Assembly (NCBI RefSeq): GCF_900538805.1
Contig: NZ_UPZP01000002.1
Location: forward strand, 1 to 57,987
DNA from: an uncultured Dialister sp.
GTDB lineage: Bacteria > Bacillota > Negativicutes > Veillonellales > Dialisteraceae
Direction of reading: 5' to 3'
DNA length: 57,987 nt
Numbering within the stretch: the first letter of the stretch is position 1; the number at the start of each line of letters is the position of its first letter. Of the stretch, positions 8,964 to 18,250 are shown one piece after another. The notes under the pieces were generated by a model. It saw only the letters and a list, made by a program, of their open reading frames with translations, searched no databases and was not told where the DNA came from. The position numbers and the translations under genes were made by a program.

Positions 8964-10089
8964 TTATTTTGCTTTGGCTTTAAATTTGTTCATTTTCAGG
9001 AAACCTTCAATGAACGGGTCAATGTCACCGTCCATGACGCCCTGGATATTGCCTGTTTCCACTCCTGTGCGGTTATCCTTTACCAATGTATAGGGCTGGA
9101 ATACGTAGGACCGTATCTGGCTGCCCCATTCAATGGCCTGCTGGTCGCCTTCCAGCGCGCTTACTTCCTGCTCATGCTTCTTCATTTCAAATTCATAAAG
9201 CTTGGCACGGAGAAGACGGAGGCACTGTTCCTTATTCTGGAACTGGGAGCGTTCATTCTGGCAGGCTGCCACAATGCCGGTGGGAATATGGGTCATGCGG
9301 ACAGCAGAGCTTGTCTTGTTGATATGCTGGCCGCCGGCACCGCTGGAGCGGTAGTAGTCCACCCGCACATCGTCCATGTTAAGGTCCACCTGCACGTCAT
9401 CATCAATTTCCGGCATCACATCTACGGCGGAGAAGGATGTATGACGGCGTTTTGCCGCATCGAATGGAGAAATACGCACCAGGCGGTGCACCCCTTTTTC
9501 CGATTTCAGGAAGCCATAGGCATACTTCCCCTTCACCATGTATTCTGCACTCTTAATGCCCGCTTCATCGCCCGGAAGCATATTCAGCTCTTCCAGCTCA
9601 AATCCTTCCGCCTCTGCCCATTTCATGTACATGCGAATCAGCATTTCCGTCCAGTCCTGGGCTTCTGTGCCGCCGGCACCGGCATGGAAGGTAAGGATGG
9701 CATTATTCTCATCATATTTGCCGGACAGAAGGAGTTCAATTTCCTTCTTATCCATGATTTCCTTCACTTCATTGAGCTCTTTGGCAATTTCCGGCTCCAT
9801 GGACTGGTCATCCTCTTCGATGGCCAAATCCAGGATATCCTTCAATCCTTCTGCCCTATCAAAAAGTTTGGTATAGGTCTCATAGGCATCCTTTGCTTCC
9901 GTGGCTTCCTGGGAAATTTTGCGGGCCTTGTCCGCATCATCCCAGAAGCTGGGATCACTCATCTGAACGTCGTAACTTCTAATACGTTCCTTCAGCTGAG
10001 GTAAGTCAAAGTGAATCCCTTATTTCTTTTTCGTGATTCAGCAGTTCTGTTAAAGTTTTTTTCAAATCTTCCAGCATCTGGATAATCAT
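8964..10089 (-). CDS. prfB: Peptide chain release factor 2, with programmed +1 frameshift
   Basis: Release factor 2, which recognises UGA and UAA. The downstream frame (9962-8964, 332 residues) holds the SPF anticodon-like motif in LVRISPFDAAKRR and the catalytic GGQ in SGAGGQHINK. The N-terminal part is in another frame: from the ATG at 10089 (or 10077) 27 codons lead to CTT TGA C at 10011-10005. Slipping past the T at 10008 continues as L-D-L-P-Q-L-K-E into the main frame, giving about 374 residues, normal for RF2. A purine-rich AAGGGA lies just upstream of the shift site, as in the E. coli autoregulatory signal. Annotating only the long frame would truncate the protein. Confidence 0.93.
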
Positions 10090-10139
10090 CTCGCTTTCTT
10101 TGTAAAAAGGTTCTTATCAAAATTTATGAAATCATAAAC

Positions 10140-12602
10140 TCAGTCATTAGACGGGTTTTCATCTACATAATGGGCGGTAGCCCCCTTCAGATGGTCTTCA
10201 GCCTTCGGCGCTTCCGGAGCCTGCTGCGGTTCCTCCGGGTCTGTGGTGAAGCGGATCTGGATATGGTAGAGATAGAGTACGATGGTCTCCATCATGGCCT
10301 GCTGCATTTCTTCGAAAATATCATAGGCCTCCACCTTGTATTCCACAATGGGGTTTCTCTGTCCGTAGGAACGAAGTCCGATGCCTTCCTTCAGCATATC
10401 CATGTCATCCAGATGTTCCATCCACTTGGAGTCCACCACCTTCAGCATCACTGCCTTTTCCAGTTCACGCATCATGGCGGAGCCGATGGACTTTTCCCTG
10501 GATTCATAGGTTTCATGGGCGCAGGTCTTGAGCTTATCCTCCACTTCCTCGCGGCTCATATCCTCGATGTCTTCCAGTTTGATTTCACCGGGAGCCAGGA
10601 AATACTTTTCACTGTATTTCAAAAGTCCCGCAAAATCCCATTCTTCCGGATAGAGCTTTGGATCCGCATAGGTTTCCATGCCCTTTTCGATGATGGTATC
10701 CACCATGCGGAGGACCTGGTCCTTCATGTTTTCCCCTTCCAGAATTCGACGGCGCTGTTCATAAACCACTTTTCTCTGCTGGTTCATGACATCGTCATAT
10801 TCAAGGACATACTTACGGATATCAAAGTTTCTGGCCTCTACCCTCTTCTGCGCTTTCTGGATGGCGTTGGAAACCATGCGGCTGTTGATAGGTTCATCCT
10901 CATCAAGGCCCATCTTTTCCATGAACTTTTTAATATTATCGCCGCCGAAAATGCGGAGCAGGTCATCTTCCAGGGAAAGGAAGAACTGGCTGGAGCCCGG
11001 ATCTCCCTGACGGCCGGCACGGCCGCGGAGCTGGTTGTCGATACGGCGGCTCTCATGCCGTTCCGTACCGATAATGGCAAGTCCGCCCAGTTCAGCAACC
11101 CCTTCTCCCAGCTGGATATCGGTGCCGCGGCCGGCCATGTTGGTGGCAATGGTCACAGCACCCTTCTGTCCTGCCAGGGCAACGATGGCAGCTTCCTTCT
11201 CATGGTATTTCGCATTCAGCACGGAATGAGGAATCTTGGCTGCATCAAGCATGTGGGACAGCTCTTCCGACTGTTCAATGGAGGTAGTACCGATAAGCAT
11301 GGGCTGACCAGTAGCATGGCGGCGCTGCACTTCCTTTACTACAGCGCGGTACTTGCCCCGTTTTGTCTTGAATACCACATCCGGCAGGTCTTTACGCTGG
11401 ATAGGCTTATTGGTAGGAATCTGGATGACCGGAAGACCGTAAATCTTGATAAATTCCTGCTCTTCCGTCTTTGCGGTACCGGTCATGCCGGCCAGCTTGT
11501 CATACATTCTGAAGTAGTTCTGGAAGGTGATGGTGGCGAGAGTCTGGCTTTCGCGCTGTACTTCCAGACCTTCCTTTGCTTCAATAGCCTGGTGAAGACC
11601 GTCGGAATAGCGGCGGCCATACATGAGGCGGCCGGTGAATTCATCTACAATGACAACTTCCCCGTCCTTCACGACGTAGTCCTTATCCCTCTGCATCATG
11701 GTCTGGGCACGGAGGGCCTGCACGAAGAGGTGGTTCAGCTCCAGATTTTCCGCATCATAGAGGTTTTCCACATGAAGCATTTTTTCCATCTTGGCAACCC
11801 CTGCTTCCGTAGGTGCCACGGTCTTCTGCTTTTCATCAATGGTGTAGTCTTCATCCTTTTTCAGATGAGGCACCAGCTTGGCCATGACGTAGTAATTATC
11901 CGTGGATTTCTGCCCCGGTCCGGAAATAATAAGCGGCGTGCGGGCTTCATCAATGAGGATGGAGTCCACTTCATCGATGAGGCAGTAATGAAGGGGACGC
12001 TGTACCATCTGGTCCAGGGAGGTGACCATGTTATCACGGAGGTAGTCAAAGCCGAATTCGTTATTCGTTCCGTAAGTAATATCTGAATTATAGGCAATCT
12101 TTCTCTGCTGGAAATCCAAATCATGGACAATGAGGCCTACCGACAGACCCAAAAATTTATAAACCTGTCCCATCCATTCGCTGTCGCGCTTTGCCAGATA
12201 ATCATTCACCGTAATGACATGGACGCCCTTCCCTTCCAAAGCATTCAGGTAAACCGGAGCCGTAGCCACCAGGGTTTTACCTTCGCCGGTGCACATTTCC
12301 GCAATATTTCCGCGGTGAAGCACAATGCCGCCGATAAGCTGCACATCGAAATGACGCATGCCCAGTACACGGCGGGACGCTTCACGGACCACCGCAAAGG
12401 CTTCAGGAAGAATATCATCCAGCGTTTCCCCCTTGGCAAGGCGGGCCTTGAATTCATTGGTCTTATTAGCCAGAGAGGAATCACTCAGCTTCTTCAGCCC
12501 ATCTTCCAGAGGATTGATCTGCTGTTCTACGATTTTACGAATCTTCTTTACTTCCTTTTCATTGGATCCGTTAAACAGCCTGTCAAAAAACTTATCAAAC
12601 AT
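10140..12602 (-). CDS. secA: Protein translocase ATPase SecA
   Basis: The motor ATPase of Sec-dependent export, 820 residues. Visible motifs are Walker A in CTGEGKT (106-110), the DEVD-type box in CLIDEVDSILIDEARTP, and the conserved helicase segments TNMAGRGTDI and QLRGRAGRQGDPG. The C-terminus (ends VDENPSND) lacks the Cys-rich zinc-binding tail that binds SecB in proteobacteria, as in many Firmicutes. AAGGAG precedes the ATG. The hpf terminator lies upstream, so secA should start its own transcription from somewhere within 12610-12690, where I could not fix a clear promoter. prfB follows 50 nt downstream with no visible terminator between. Confidence 0.97.
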   Translation of the reverse strand: MFDKFFDRLFNGSNEKEVKKIRKIVEQQINPLEDGLKKLSDSSLANKTNEFKARLAKGETLDDILPEAFAVVREASRRVLGMRHFDVQLIGGIVLHRGNIAEMCTGEGKTLVATAPVYLNALEGKGVHVITVNDYLAKRDSEWMGQVYKFLGLSVGLIVHDLDFQQRKIAYNSDITYGTNNEFGFDYLRDNMVTSLDQMVQRPLHYCLIDEVDSILIDEARTPLIISGPGQKSTDNYYVMAKLVPHLKKDEDYTIDEKQKTVAPTEAGVAKMEKMLHVENLYDAENLELNHLFVQALRAQTMMQRDKDYVVKDGEVVIVDEFTGRLMYGRRYSDGLHQAIEAKEGLEVQRESQTLATITFQNYFRMYDKLAGMTGTAKTEEQEFIKIYGLPVIQIPTNKPIQRKDLPDVVFKTKRGKYRAVVKEVQRRHATGQPMLIGTTSIEQSEELSHMLDAAKIPHSVLNAKYHEKEAAIVALAGQKGAVTIATNMAGRGTDIQLGEGVAELGGLAIIGTERHESRRIDNQLRGRAGRQGDPGSSQFFLSLEDDLLRIFGGDNIKKFMEKMGLDEDEPINSRMVSNAIQKAQKRVEARNFDIRKYVLEYDDVMNQQRKVVYEQRRRILEGENMKDQVLRMVDTIIEKGMETYADPKLYPEEWDFAGLLKYSEKYFLAPGEIKLEDIEDMSREEVEDKLKTCAHETYESREKSIGSAMMRELEKAVMLKVVDSKWMEHLDDMDMLKEGIGLRSYGQRNPIVEYKVEAYDIFEEMQQAMMETIVLYLYHIQIRFTTDPEEPQQAPEAPKAEDHLKGATAHYVDENPSND

Positions 12603-12694
12603 GGAAACAACTCCTTATACAATCAGTATTCCATTTCTCAAATTCCAATGCTTTACACATCTAGTTTATTTTATCAAACTAAGGCGGTATAGTC

Positions 12695-12725
12695 AAAAAA
12701 AGAGCGGAAAATTCCGCTCTTTTTC
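12695..12725 (-). terminator. Intrinsic terminator after hpf
   Basis: The inverted repeat AGAGCGGA/TCCGCTCT (12701-12720) with a 4-nt loop is followed on the minus strand by a run of T residues. It lies 22 nt after the hpf stop and separates hpf from secA. Confidence 0.85.
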
Positions 12726-12746
12726 GTGAAATTTCAGATTTTTCCC

Positions 12747-13283
12747 TTACTTGTCTGCATCAATGAGACCATATTTGCCGTCATCCCGGCGGTAAACCAC
12801 AGCCATGGCTTCCGTTTCGGAATTGAAGAACATGAAGAAGCTGTGTCCCAGAAGGTTCATCTGAAGGACCGCTTCCTCCGGAGACATGGGGCTGATGTTG
12901 AAATGCTTTGTCTTCACGATTTCAAATTCAGCATCCGGTGCAGGCGCTGCTTCCTTCTCCATAACAAACTGGTGGCTCAGGGTATTTCTTTCCTTAAACC
13001 GTTTAGCCAGACGGGTCTTATACTTGTGAATCTGACGTTCCACCTTGTCGAACACCAGATCAATGGATTTGTACATATCATCAGACTTTTCGACGCCCCT
13101 GAGAATGATGCCGTCAACAAAGACAGTAACCTCACAGGTTTTCGTCATATTCGAAATGCGAAGCAGGACATTAATCTTAATGGGCTTATCAAAGTATCTC
13201 TGAATCTTGCCTGTGTGTTTTTCTACATAGGAATGCAGTGCGTCAGTAATTTCCAGATTTTTTCCTCTAACAGTTAATTCCAT
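12747..13283 (-). CDS. hpf: Ribosome hibernation promoting factor, long form
   Basis: A 178-residue long-type Hpf, which dimerises 70S ribosomes into inactive 100S particles in stationary phase. The N-terminal half (about 1-100) is the ribosome-binding RaiA fold; after a linker, the C-terminal dimerisation domain (about 120-175) contains the characteristic block EEAVLQMNLLGHSFFMF. AAGGGGG precedes the ATG. It is a single-gene unit with its own promoter (13334-13361), a small leader hairpin (about 13302-13321) and a terminator at 12695-12725. Lying next to secA is common for this gene. Confidence 0.95.
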   Translation of the reverse strand: MELTVRGKNLEITDALHSYVEKHTGKIQRYFDKPIKINVLLRISNMTKTCEVTVFVDGIILRGVEKSDDMYKSIDLVFDKVERQIHKYKTRLAKRFKERNTLSHQFVMEKEAAPAPDAEFEIVKTKHFNISPMSPEEAVLQMNLLGHSFFMFFNSETEAMAVVYRRDDGKYGLIDADK

Positions 13284-13333
13284 ATTGAAATCCCCCTTTC
13301 TTGAATAAGCGGAATGCTTATCCTTCTATAATC

Positions 13334-13361
13334 ATTATACTATATTTCCACTAATAATCAA
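13334..13361 (-). promoter_or_regulatory. Sigma-A-type promoter for hpf
   Basis: TTGATT (-35, 13356-13361) and TATAAT (-10, 13334-13339) are separated by 16 nt. Transcription would start near 13327, about 45 nt before the hpf ATG. A small hairpin follows in the leader. Confidence 0.75.
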
Positions 13362-13479
13362 TCCTCTCTATCTATATAAATTAGATATCATTAAAAAGTT
13401 TTATCAGTTTGTGAAAACGATAGAAATAATTAAATGTAAAAGGAAGAAATGCGAAAGCAGGAATCTCATGAAACCATTG

Positions 13480-13510
13480 AAAAAAGGGTAAAGCCTGTGC
13501 TTTACCCTAA
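13480..13510 (-). terminator. Intrinsic terminator after cold-shock gene
   Basis: GGGTAAAG and CTTTACCC form a perfect 8-bp stem with a 6-nt loop followed by T residues on the minus strand, about 45 nt after the cold-shock gene stop. Confidence 0.9.
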
Positions 13511-13553
13511 ATTCAGATTCAGAAACTTACGCTATATGAGCTTCAGTAAGTGA

Positions 13554-13754
13554 TCAGCCTTCAACTTTAACGTTAGCAGCCTGAGGTCCTCTTGCACCAT
13601 CAATGATTTCAAAATCAACCTTCTGGCCTTCATTCAGTGTTTTGAAGCCATCAGCCTGGATAGCGGAGAAATGAACGAATACGTCGCCGCCTTCCTCTCT
13701 TTCAATAAAGCCGTAGCCTTTTTCTGCACTGAACCACTTAACTGTACCTTTCAT
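13554..13754 (-). CDS. Cold-shock protein, CspA family
   Basis: A 66-residue single cold-shock domain, a single-stranded nucleic-acid-binding RNA chaperone. The RNP1-like KGYGFIE and RNP2-like VFVHFSAI motifs are present. The true start is the ATG at 13754, preceded by AGGAGG; the reading frame runs open to 13913, but the extra part has no ribosome site and overlaps the promoter. The gene has its own promoter, a roughly 50-nt leader with a small hairpin, and its own terminator. Paralogues are usual, so I give no numbered symbol. Confidence 0.95.
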   Translation of the reverse strand: MKGTVKWFSAEKGYGFIEREEGGDVFVHFSAIQADGFKTLNEGQKVDFEIIDGARGPQAANVKVEG

Positions 13755-13783
13755 GGAAATTCCTCCTAAAAAAATTACTACAT

Positions 13784-13834
13784 TGCCCTTATTGGGCATA
13801 GATTTACAATACCATAAAACATTAATTCCGTCAA
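13784..13834 (-). promoter_or_regulatory. Cold-shock gene promoter and leader hairpin
   Basis: TTGACG (-35, 13829-13834) and TATTGT (-10, 13806-13811) are separated by exactly 17 nt. The leader contains GCCC-AATAA-GGGC (13785-13798 region) between the start site and the AGGAGG, a position where cold-shock mRNAs often carry regulatory structure. Confidence 0.7.
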
Positions 13835-13855
13835 CCGAAATGTAAAAAAGAGTAC

Positions 13856-13883
13856 GAAAAATGGGATGGTTTTGGGCATCCCG
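13856..13883 (-). terminator. Intrinsic terminator after the ABC transporter genes
   Basis: GGGATG (top strand 13863-13868) pairs with CATCCC (13877-13882), followed by ATTTTT on the minus strand. It lies about 55 nt after the ATPase gene stop. Confidence 0.75.
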
Positions 13884-13936
13884 TTTCGATAGGACGATTA
13901 TACATAACTGCATAAATATACAGTCTTATATCTGCA

Positions 13937-14674
13937 TCAGAGAACCTGGGAAAGGAAGAGCTTCGTTCTGTCTTCCTTCGTATGATTAAATACCTCATCC
14001 GGCGTCCCCTGTTCCACAATGACACCGCCGTCAATGAAAAGGACGCGGTCCCCCACTTCACGGGCAAATCCCATTTCATGGGTAACCACCACCATGGTCA
14101 TGCCTTCTTCTGCCACTTCCTTCATGACGTCCAGAACTTCATGGACCATTTCAGGGTCCAAAGCAGAGGTAGGTTCATCAAAAAGAAGGGCCTTCGGCTT
14201 CATGGCCAAAGCTCTGGCTATGGCCACGCGCTGCTGCTGTCCACCGGAAAGCTGGGCCGGCTTATAGTCCGCCTTGTCTTCCAGTCCCACCTTCTGCAGA
14301 AGATGCATACCGCGGTCATAGGCTTCCTTTTTGCTGATTTTACGAACCTTCATCGGTGCCAGCATAAGGTTCTGGATAACAGTCATATGGGGGAAAAGGT
14401 TGAACCGCTGGAATACCATACCCACTTCTGTTCTCACTTCATTGATATTCTTCTCTCCGTTCACAGGCATGCCGTCAAAGAATACGGTGCCGCTGGTAGG
14501 TTTTTCCAGCCCGTTGATGCAGCGGAGCAGTGTACTTTTACCGGAACCGGAGGGGCCGATAATAACAACCACTTCCTTTTCCTTTACCTTTACGCTGATA
14601 TCCTTCAGAACGGTGAGATCACCGAATTTCTTTCCTACATGATTGATTTCGATTAAATATTTCTTGTCCGCCAT
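13937..14674 (-). CDS. Polar amino-acid ABC transporter ATPase, GlnQ type
   Basis: A 245-residue ATPase of the polar amino-acid uptake family. It has Walker A GPSGSGKST, signature LSGGQQQRVAIARA, Walker B ALLFDEPTSALDPE and the switch His in VVTHEMGF. I chose the ATG at 14674, just after the permease stop, because the product then has the usual GlnQ length; an in-frame ATG at 14695 has no ribosome site. The permease gene is immediately upstream. The substrate cannot be told from the ATPase. Confidence 0.9.
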   Translation of the reverse strand: MADKKYLIEINHVGKKFGDLTVLKDISVKVKEKEVVVIIGPSGSGKSTLLRCINGLEKPTSGTVFFDGMPVNGEKNINEVRTEVGMVFQRFNLFPHMTVIQNLMLAPMKVRKISKKEAYDRGMHLLQKVGLEDKADYKPAQLSGGQQQRVAIARALAMKPKALLFDEPTSALDPEMVHEVLDVMKEVAEEGMTMVVVTHEMGFAREVGDRVLFIDGGVIVEQGTPDEVFNHTKEDRTKLFLSQVL

Positions 14675-14676
14675 AA

Positions 14677-15315
14677 TTATCTCTTTTCCAGCCATGCTAC
14701 TACACGGGAAATTGCCAGTGTCATAATGAGGTACAGCACTGCCACGGTGGTCCAGATTTCAAAGGACCCGTAGGTCTGGGCAATGATGAGCTGTCCCCTT
14801 CTTGTCAGTTCCTCAAAACCAATGACTGATACCAGGGAAGAATCCTTCAGCATAGCAATAAACTCATTGCCCAAAGGCGGAAGAATGTTGCGCACTGCCT
14901 GTGGAAGGATGACATAGTACATGGTCTGCCACCAGGTGAGGCCCAGGGATCTGCCTGCTTCCATCTGTCCCACGTCAATGGCCTGGATACCGGCCCTGAA
15001 AATTTCAGATACATAGGCGCCGCTGTTGATACCACAGGCTGCAACGGCTGCGGCGAATGGTTCCACCCGATGCCCTGTCACAATGGGGAGCGCGAAATAG
15101 ATGAGGAAAATCTGCACCAGAAGCGGTGTGCCTCGAATGCAGTCCGCATAAACGGTGGCAATAATCCTAAGGATTTTAACCTGGCAGATACGGGCAATCC
15201 CTACAAAAAGGCCAATCAAAAAACCTATGGCTACGCTGACTGCGGTGATTTCTATGGTTACACCGGCCCCAACCAGCAGCATAGGCAGTGCATGTTCAAT
15301 GAGTTCAAAATTCAT
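14677..15315 (-). CDS. Polar amino-acid ABC transporter permease
   Basis: A 212-residue inner-membrane permease of the HisM/GlnP family with about five hydrophobic segments. The conserved EAA-loop region is visible as EAGRSLGLTWWQTMYYVILPQA. AAGGAG precedes the ATG and a near-consensus promoter lies 60-90 nt upstream. Only the permease and ATPase are encoded; no substrate-binding protein gene is adjacent, so it must be elsewhere or be shared with another system. Confidence 0.9.
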   Translation of the reverse strand: MNFELIEHALPMLLVGAGVTIEITAVSVAIGFLIGLFVGIARICQVKILRIIATVYADCIRGTPLLVQIFLIYFALPIVTGHRVEPFAAAVAACGINSGAYVSEIFRAGIQAIDVGQMEAGRSLGLTWWQTMYYVILPQAVRNILPPLGNEFIAMLKDSSLVSVIGFEELTRRGQLIIAQTYGSFEIWTTVAVLYLIMTLAISRVVAWLEKR

Positions 15316-15374
15316 CGGGTGACTCCTTATTCCATCTTCGTCAATACAGTATACTTTCGGACAATACCTGTATA

Positions 15375-15403
15375 AGTATACCTATTTATATATCGTCCGT
15401 CAA
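15375..15403 (-). promoter_or_regulatory. Promoter for the amino-acid ABC transporter
   Basis: TTGACG (-35, 15398-15403) and TATACT (-10, 15375-15380) with a 17-nt spacer. A second TTGACG lies downstream in the roughly 55-nt leader. Confidence 0.75.
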
Positions 15404-15467
15404 TAGAGCGGGAAATAAATGGCAGATAACTTTTGGCCCCTGTGCAGAAAAAGACATTCTGAAGCAG

Positions 15468-15495
15468 CAAAAAAACGGCCGTGGAGACCGTTTTT
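15468..15495 (-). terminator. Intrinsic terminator after thrB
   Basis: AACGG and CCGTT pair around a 9-nt loop and are followed by seven T residues on the minus strand. It ends the nrdR-to-thrB unit, 31 nt after the thrB stop. Confidence 0.75.
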
Positions 15496-15525
15496 AACTG
15501 CCTGTATGGAAATATCCTACGTATA

Positions 15526-16449
15526 TCAGACTGACATGATTCCGTTGTGATCAAAATCAAGAACCAGATACCTTGATGTCATATGGGCCGCTGCAAATCC
15601 GTTCACCATGGCAATGCCCACCTTTTCCGCCAGTTCTGCCGGTGCAAAGGCAATAATGGTAGGGCCGGAACCGGAAATGGTGGCACCGTAGGCCCCTGCC
15701 CTTTCCGCATTTCTGATGACGTCGGAGGCACCGGGAATAAGGCCAAGTCTGTAGGGCACATGGATGACATCATCCAGCCCCAGCTTCAGGTATTCCGGCT
15801 TCTGGTACATGAAAGCAGCCATGAGGAAAGAAACGGCACCGATGTTATGGACTGCATCGCTCCTAGGATAGGTCTTGGGCAGGACGGCCCTGGCTTTTTC
15901 CGTATGAAGTTCAAAGTCCGGGATGGTAACAACTGCTTTCCAGTGGGAAGGAATGTCGATGCGCTCGGCTGTTACATTTCCGTTTTTCAGAAGGGCCATG
16001 CAGAAGCCGCCCAGTATGGCAGGTGCCGCATTATCGGGGTGTCCTTCCATTTCAGCGGTAATATCAAGGATTTCCTTGCGGTTGAAGGGTTCTCCCATGA
16101 GCATATTGGCAAGAAATACGCCGGAAGCAATGGCGGCGGAAGAGGAGCCAAGCCCCCTTGCAAACGGAATACGGTTGATAAGATACATCTTTCCACCGGG
16201 CACCGTTTTACCGGCTCTTTTAGCTGTCTCATCCATGGCTTTGATAATCATGTTGTCAAGGCCCGATGTAATCTGGCCGGCCCCTTCCCCTTCCGCGGAA
16301 ATTTCCGTTTCCAGAAGAGCTTTTCCTTCCGTCGGCACGAACTGCACCACATTGTACAGGCCAAGGGACATGCCCAGGGTATCGAAACCGCTTCCGATGT
16401 TGGCGGTGGTGGCAGGCACCCTTACGATGTATGTCTTATTTTCTGTCAT
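15526..16449 (-). CDS. thrB: Homoserine kinase
   Basis: A GHMP-family kinase of 307 residues that phosphorylates homoserine for threonine synthesis. The ATP-binding motif FARGLGSSSAAIASG (about residue 95) and the C-terminal SGSGPTIIAF motif identify it. It overlaps the hom stop by 14 nt. Threonine synthase is not in the window. A terminator follows. Confidence 0.94.
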   Translation of the reverse strand: MTENKTYIVRVPATTANIGSGFDTLGMSLGLYNVVQFVPTEGKALLETEISAEGEGAGQITSGLDNMIIKAMDETAKRAGKTVPGGKMYLINRIPFARGLGSSSAAIASGVFLANMLMGEPFNRKEILDITAEMEGHPDNAAPAILGGFCMALLKNGNVTAERIDIPSHWKAVVTIPDFELHTEKARAVLPKTYPRSDAVHNIGAVSFLMAAFMYQKPEYLKLGLDDVIHVPYRLGLIPGASDVIRNAERAGAYGATISGSGPTIIAFAPAELAEKVGIAMVNGFAAAHMTSRYLVLDFDHNGIMSV

Positions 16450-17737
16450 CTTCCATAACCCTCACGATATTGGCGACCTTACGCATGCAGGGCAGCACCT
16501 GCAGTGCCTTTTCCACATGGATAATATTTTCCCGGGGTGTTTTTTCCGTAATAATCATGAGCTCAGCTGCGTCTTCAATGCGGCTCTTCTGCACCACTTC
16601 CTTAATGCTGATTTCGTTATCCGCATAGGCAGAGGCAATCTGGGAAAGTACGCCGGTCACATCGTCCACAATGAGTCGGAAATAATAGGAATTTTCCAGT
16701 TTCAGGGAGGAGTAGAAAGGAATACGCTTCGTTTCCGTAAGCATCATGCCGGTTCCTGTGGAATGGTTCATAATATGCTTGGCCGTGCTGATGACATCCC
16801 CCATAACCGCACTGGCTGTGGGAAGGGAGCCAGCGCCTTTGCCGTAGAACATGACGTCGTCCACAATATTTCCTGTCACATAAATGGCATTGTAGGAGCC
16901 TTTGACGGAGGCCAAAGGATGGCTCCTGGGGACGAAGGCAGGATATACATTGAGGGCAATGCCGTTTTCCTGACGGATGGCCACAGCCAGGAGTTTGATG
17001 GTATAACCCATTTCACTGGCATACTGCACATCGTTCTGGGAAATTTTTTCAATGCCTTCCACCAGCACATCATCAAAGGTCACATTGGCATGGAAGCCGA
17101 TGGACGCCAGGATGGCCAGTTTTCGGGCAGCATCATAACCTGCCACGTCATTGGTGGGATCCGCTTCGGCATATCCCTTTTTCTGGGCCACCCTGAGGGC
17201 ATCGCCATAGCTTACGCCGGCATCATCCATATTGGAAAGGATGAAATTGGTGGTACCGTTCACAATGCCCACAATGCTTTCAATTTCGTTAGCTGCCAGG
17301 GAATCATGAAGCGGTCTTAAAATAGGAATGCCGCCGCCTACACTGGCTTCACAACTGAAGTTTACATGGTTTTCCATGGCGGTGTGCATGATTTCCGGTC
17401 CAAAAAGGGCCACCAGGTCCTTGTTGGCGCTGACCACATTGATATGGTGGTTCAGTGCTTCAAAGATATACTCCTTTGCCGGATGGATGCCGCCCATGAC
17501 TTCAATGATGATATCGATGGAATCATCGGCTATGATGTCATCAAAGGAGGATGTAAGATGAATGCCTTCCAGAAGGTCCATATTTTGATACTTTTCAGGA
17601 TGACGGACAAGTACATGGCTGATGGTGAAACGGCATCCTATGGAGTCTTCCATAATTTTCCCGTTTTTACGAATGGTTTCAGCCACACCGCTGCCTACTG
17701 TGCCAAATCCAAGGAGTGCTACATTGATATTTTTCAT
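16436..17737 (-). CDS. hom: Homoserine dehydrogenase
   Basis: Reduces aspartate semialdehyde to homoserine. The 433-residue protein has an N-terminal Rossmann fold (GFGTVGSGVAE), a catalytic domain with NGTTNFILS and GYDAARKLAIL, and a C-terminal ACT domain from about 350 for threonine feedback. AGGAGG lies 8-9 nt before the ATG. It overlaps the upstream ACT gene by 4 nt and thrB by 14 nt, so the three are translationally coupled. lysC, two steps earlier in the pathway, is in a different unit at 41283-40051. Confidence 0.95.
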   Translation of the reverse strand: MKNINVALLGFGTVGSGVAETIRKNGKIMEDSIGCRFTISHVLVRHPEKYQNMDLLEGIHLTSSFDDIIADDSIDIIIEVMGGIHPAKEYIFEALNHHINVVSANKDLVALFGPEIMHTAMENHVNFSCEASVGGGIPILRPLHDSLAANEIESIVGIVNGTTNFILSNMDDAGVSYGDALRVAQKKGYAEADPTNDVAGYDAARKLAILASIGFHANVTFDDVLVEGIEKISQNDVQYASEMGYTIKLLAVAIRQENGIALNVYPAFVPRSHPLASVKGSYNAIYVTGNIVDDVMFYGKGAGSLPTASAVMGDVISTAKHIMNHSTGTGMMLTETKRIPFYSSLKLENSYYFRLIVDDVTGVLSQIASAYADNEISIKEVVQKSRIEDAAELMIITEKTPRENIIHVEKALQVLPCMRKVANIVRVMEDDRK

Positions 17738-18186
17738 TTAAATTCTCCTCCTAATTTCATGGTCAACGACTGGATTCCTTTCATTTCTTTCAAGGCTTCA
17801 TACAGGGATTCAATATCATCGGCCGATTCTTTCGTCTTCAGGGTAATGACAGAGGAATACAGCTTATCGGATATTTTTGTCCGGTTTACAGACAGGACTT
17901 CGTGCTCTTCCCTGGCAATGCGCCGAAGGATTCTTCCAAACACCGCCATATCGTCCTGCATGATTATAAATAATACTACAATCCGGTCCTCCTTGTCATC
18001 ATCTGCTGATGCCACATGGTCTTTATATTTATAATAGGCACTCCGGCTCATATTGACCTTATGGACAGCTTCGTTAATGGAAGTGCAGGAACCATCCCCC
18101 AGTAATTCTTTCACCCGGATGGTCTTCTTAATTGCTTCCGGCAGGATTGAGAAATCCACCAGATAAAATTGTTGTTCTTTTTTCAT
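17734..18186 (-). CDS. ACT domain protein, PheB-like
   Basis: A 150-residue protein with an N-terminal helix-turn-helix-like segment (SINEAVHKVNMSRSAYYKY, about 35-55) and a C-terminal ACT domain. It resembles the PheB/UPF0735 proteins that precede hom-thrB in Firmicutes and are thought to sense an amino acid. The ATG at 18186 has GAGGAG eight bases upstream; an in-frame GTG at 18195 sits against that motif and is less likely. It overlaps hom by 4 nt. The ligand and any DNA-binding role are unproven. Confidence 0.85.
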   Translation of the reverse strand: MKKEQQFYLVDFSILPEAIKKTIRVKELLGDGSCTSINEAVHKVNMSRSAYYKYKDHVASADDDKEDRIVVLFIIMQDDMAVFGRILRRIAREEHEVLSVNRTKISDKLYSSVITLKTKESADDIESLYEALKEMKGIQSLTMKLGGEFK

Positions 18187-18250
18187 ATAAGCCACTCCTC
18201 AGCCTGCAATGGACAGCATTCAAAATAAAGAAAGAGAAGTGCCCGGTATT

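Noticed and set aside
10170..12086. Plus-strand open frame of 638 codons
   Set aside because: It is the antisense shadow of secA with no start signal or domain.
13284..13553. raiA-motif RNA next to hpf
   Set aside because: The gap is A/T-rich with only a promoter, a small hairpin and the cold-shock terminator. Nothing resembles the large conserved raiA RNA.
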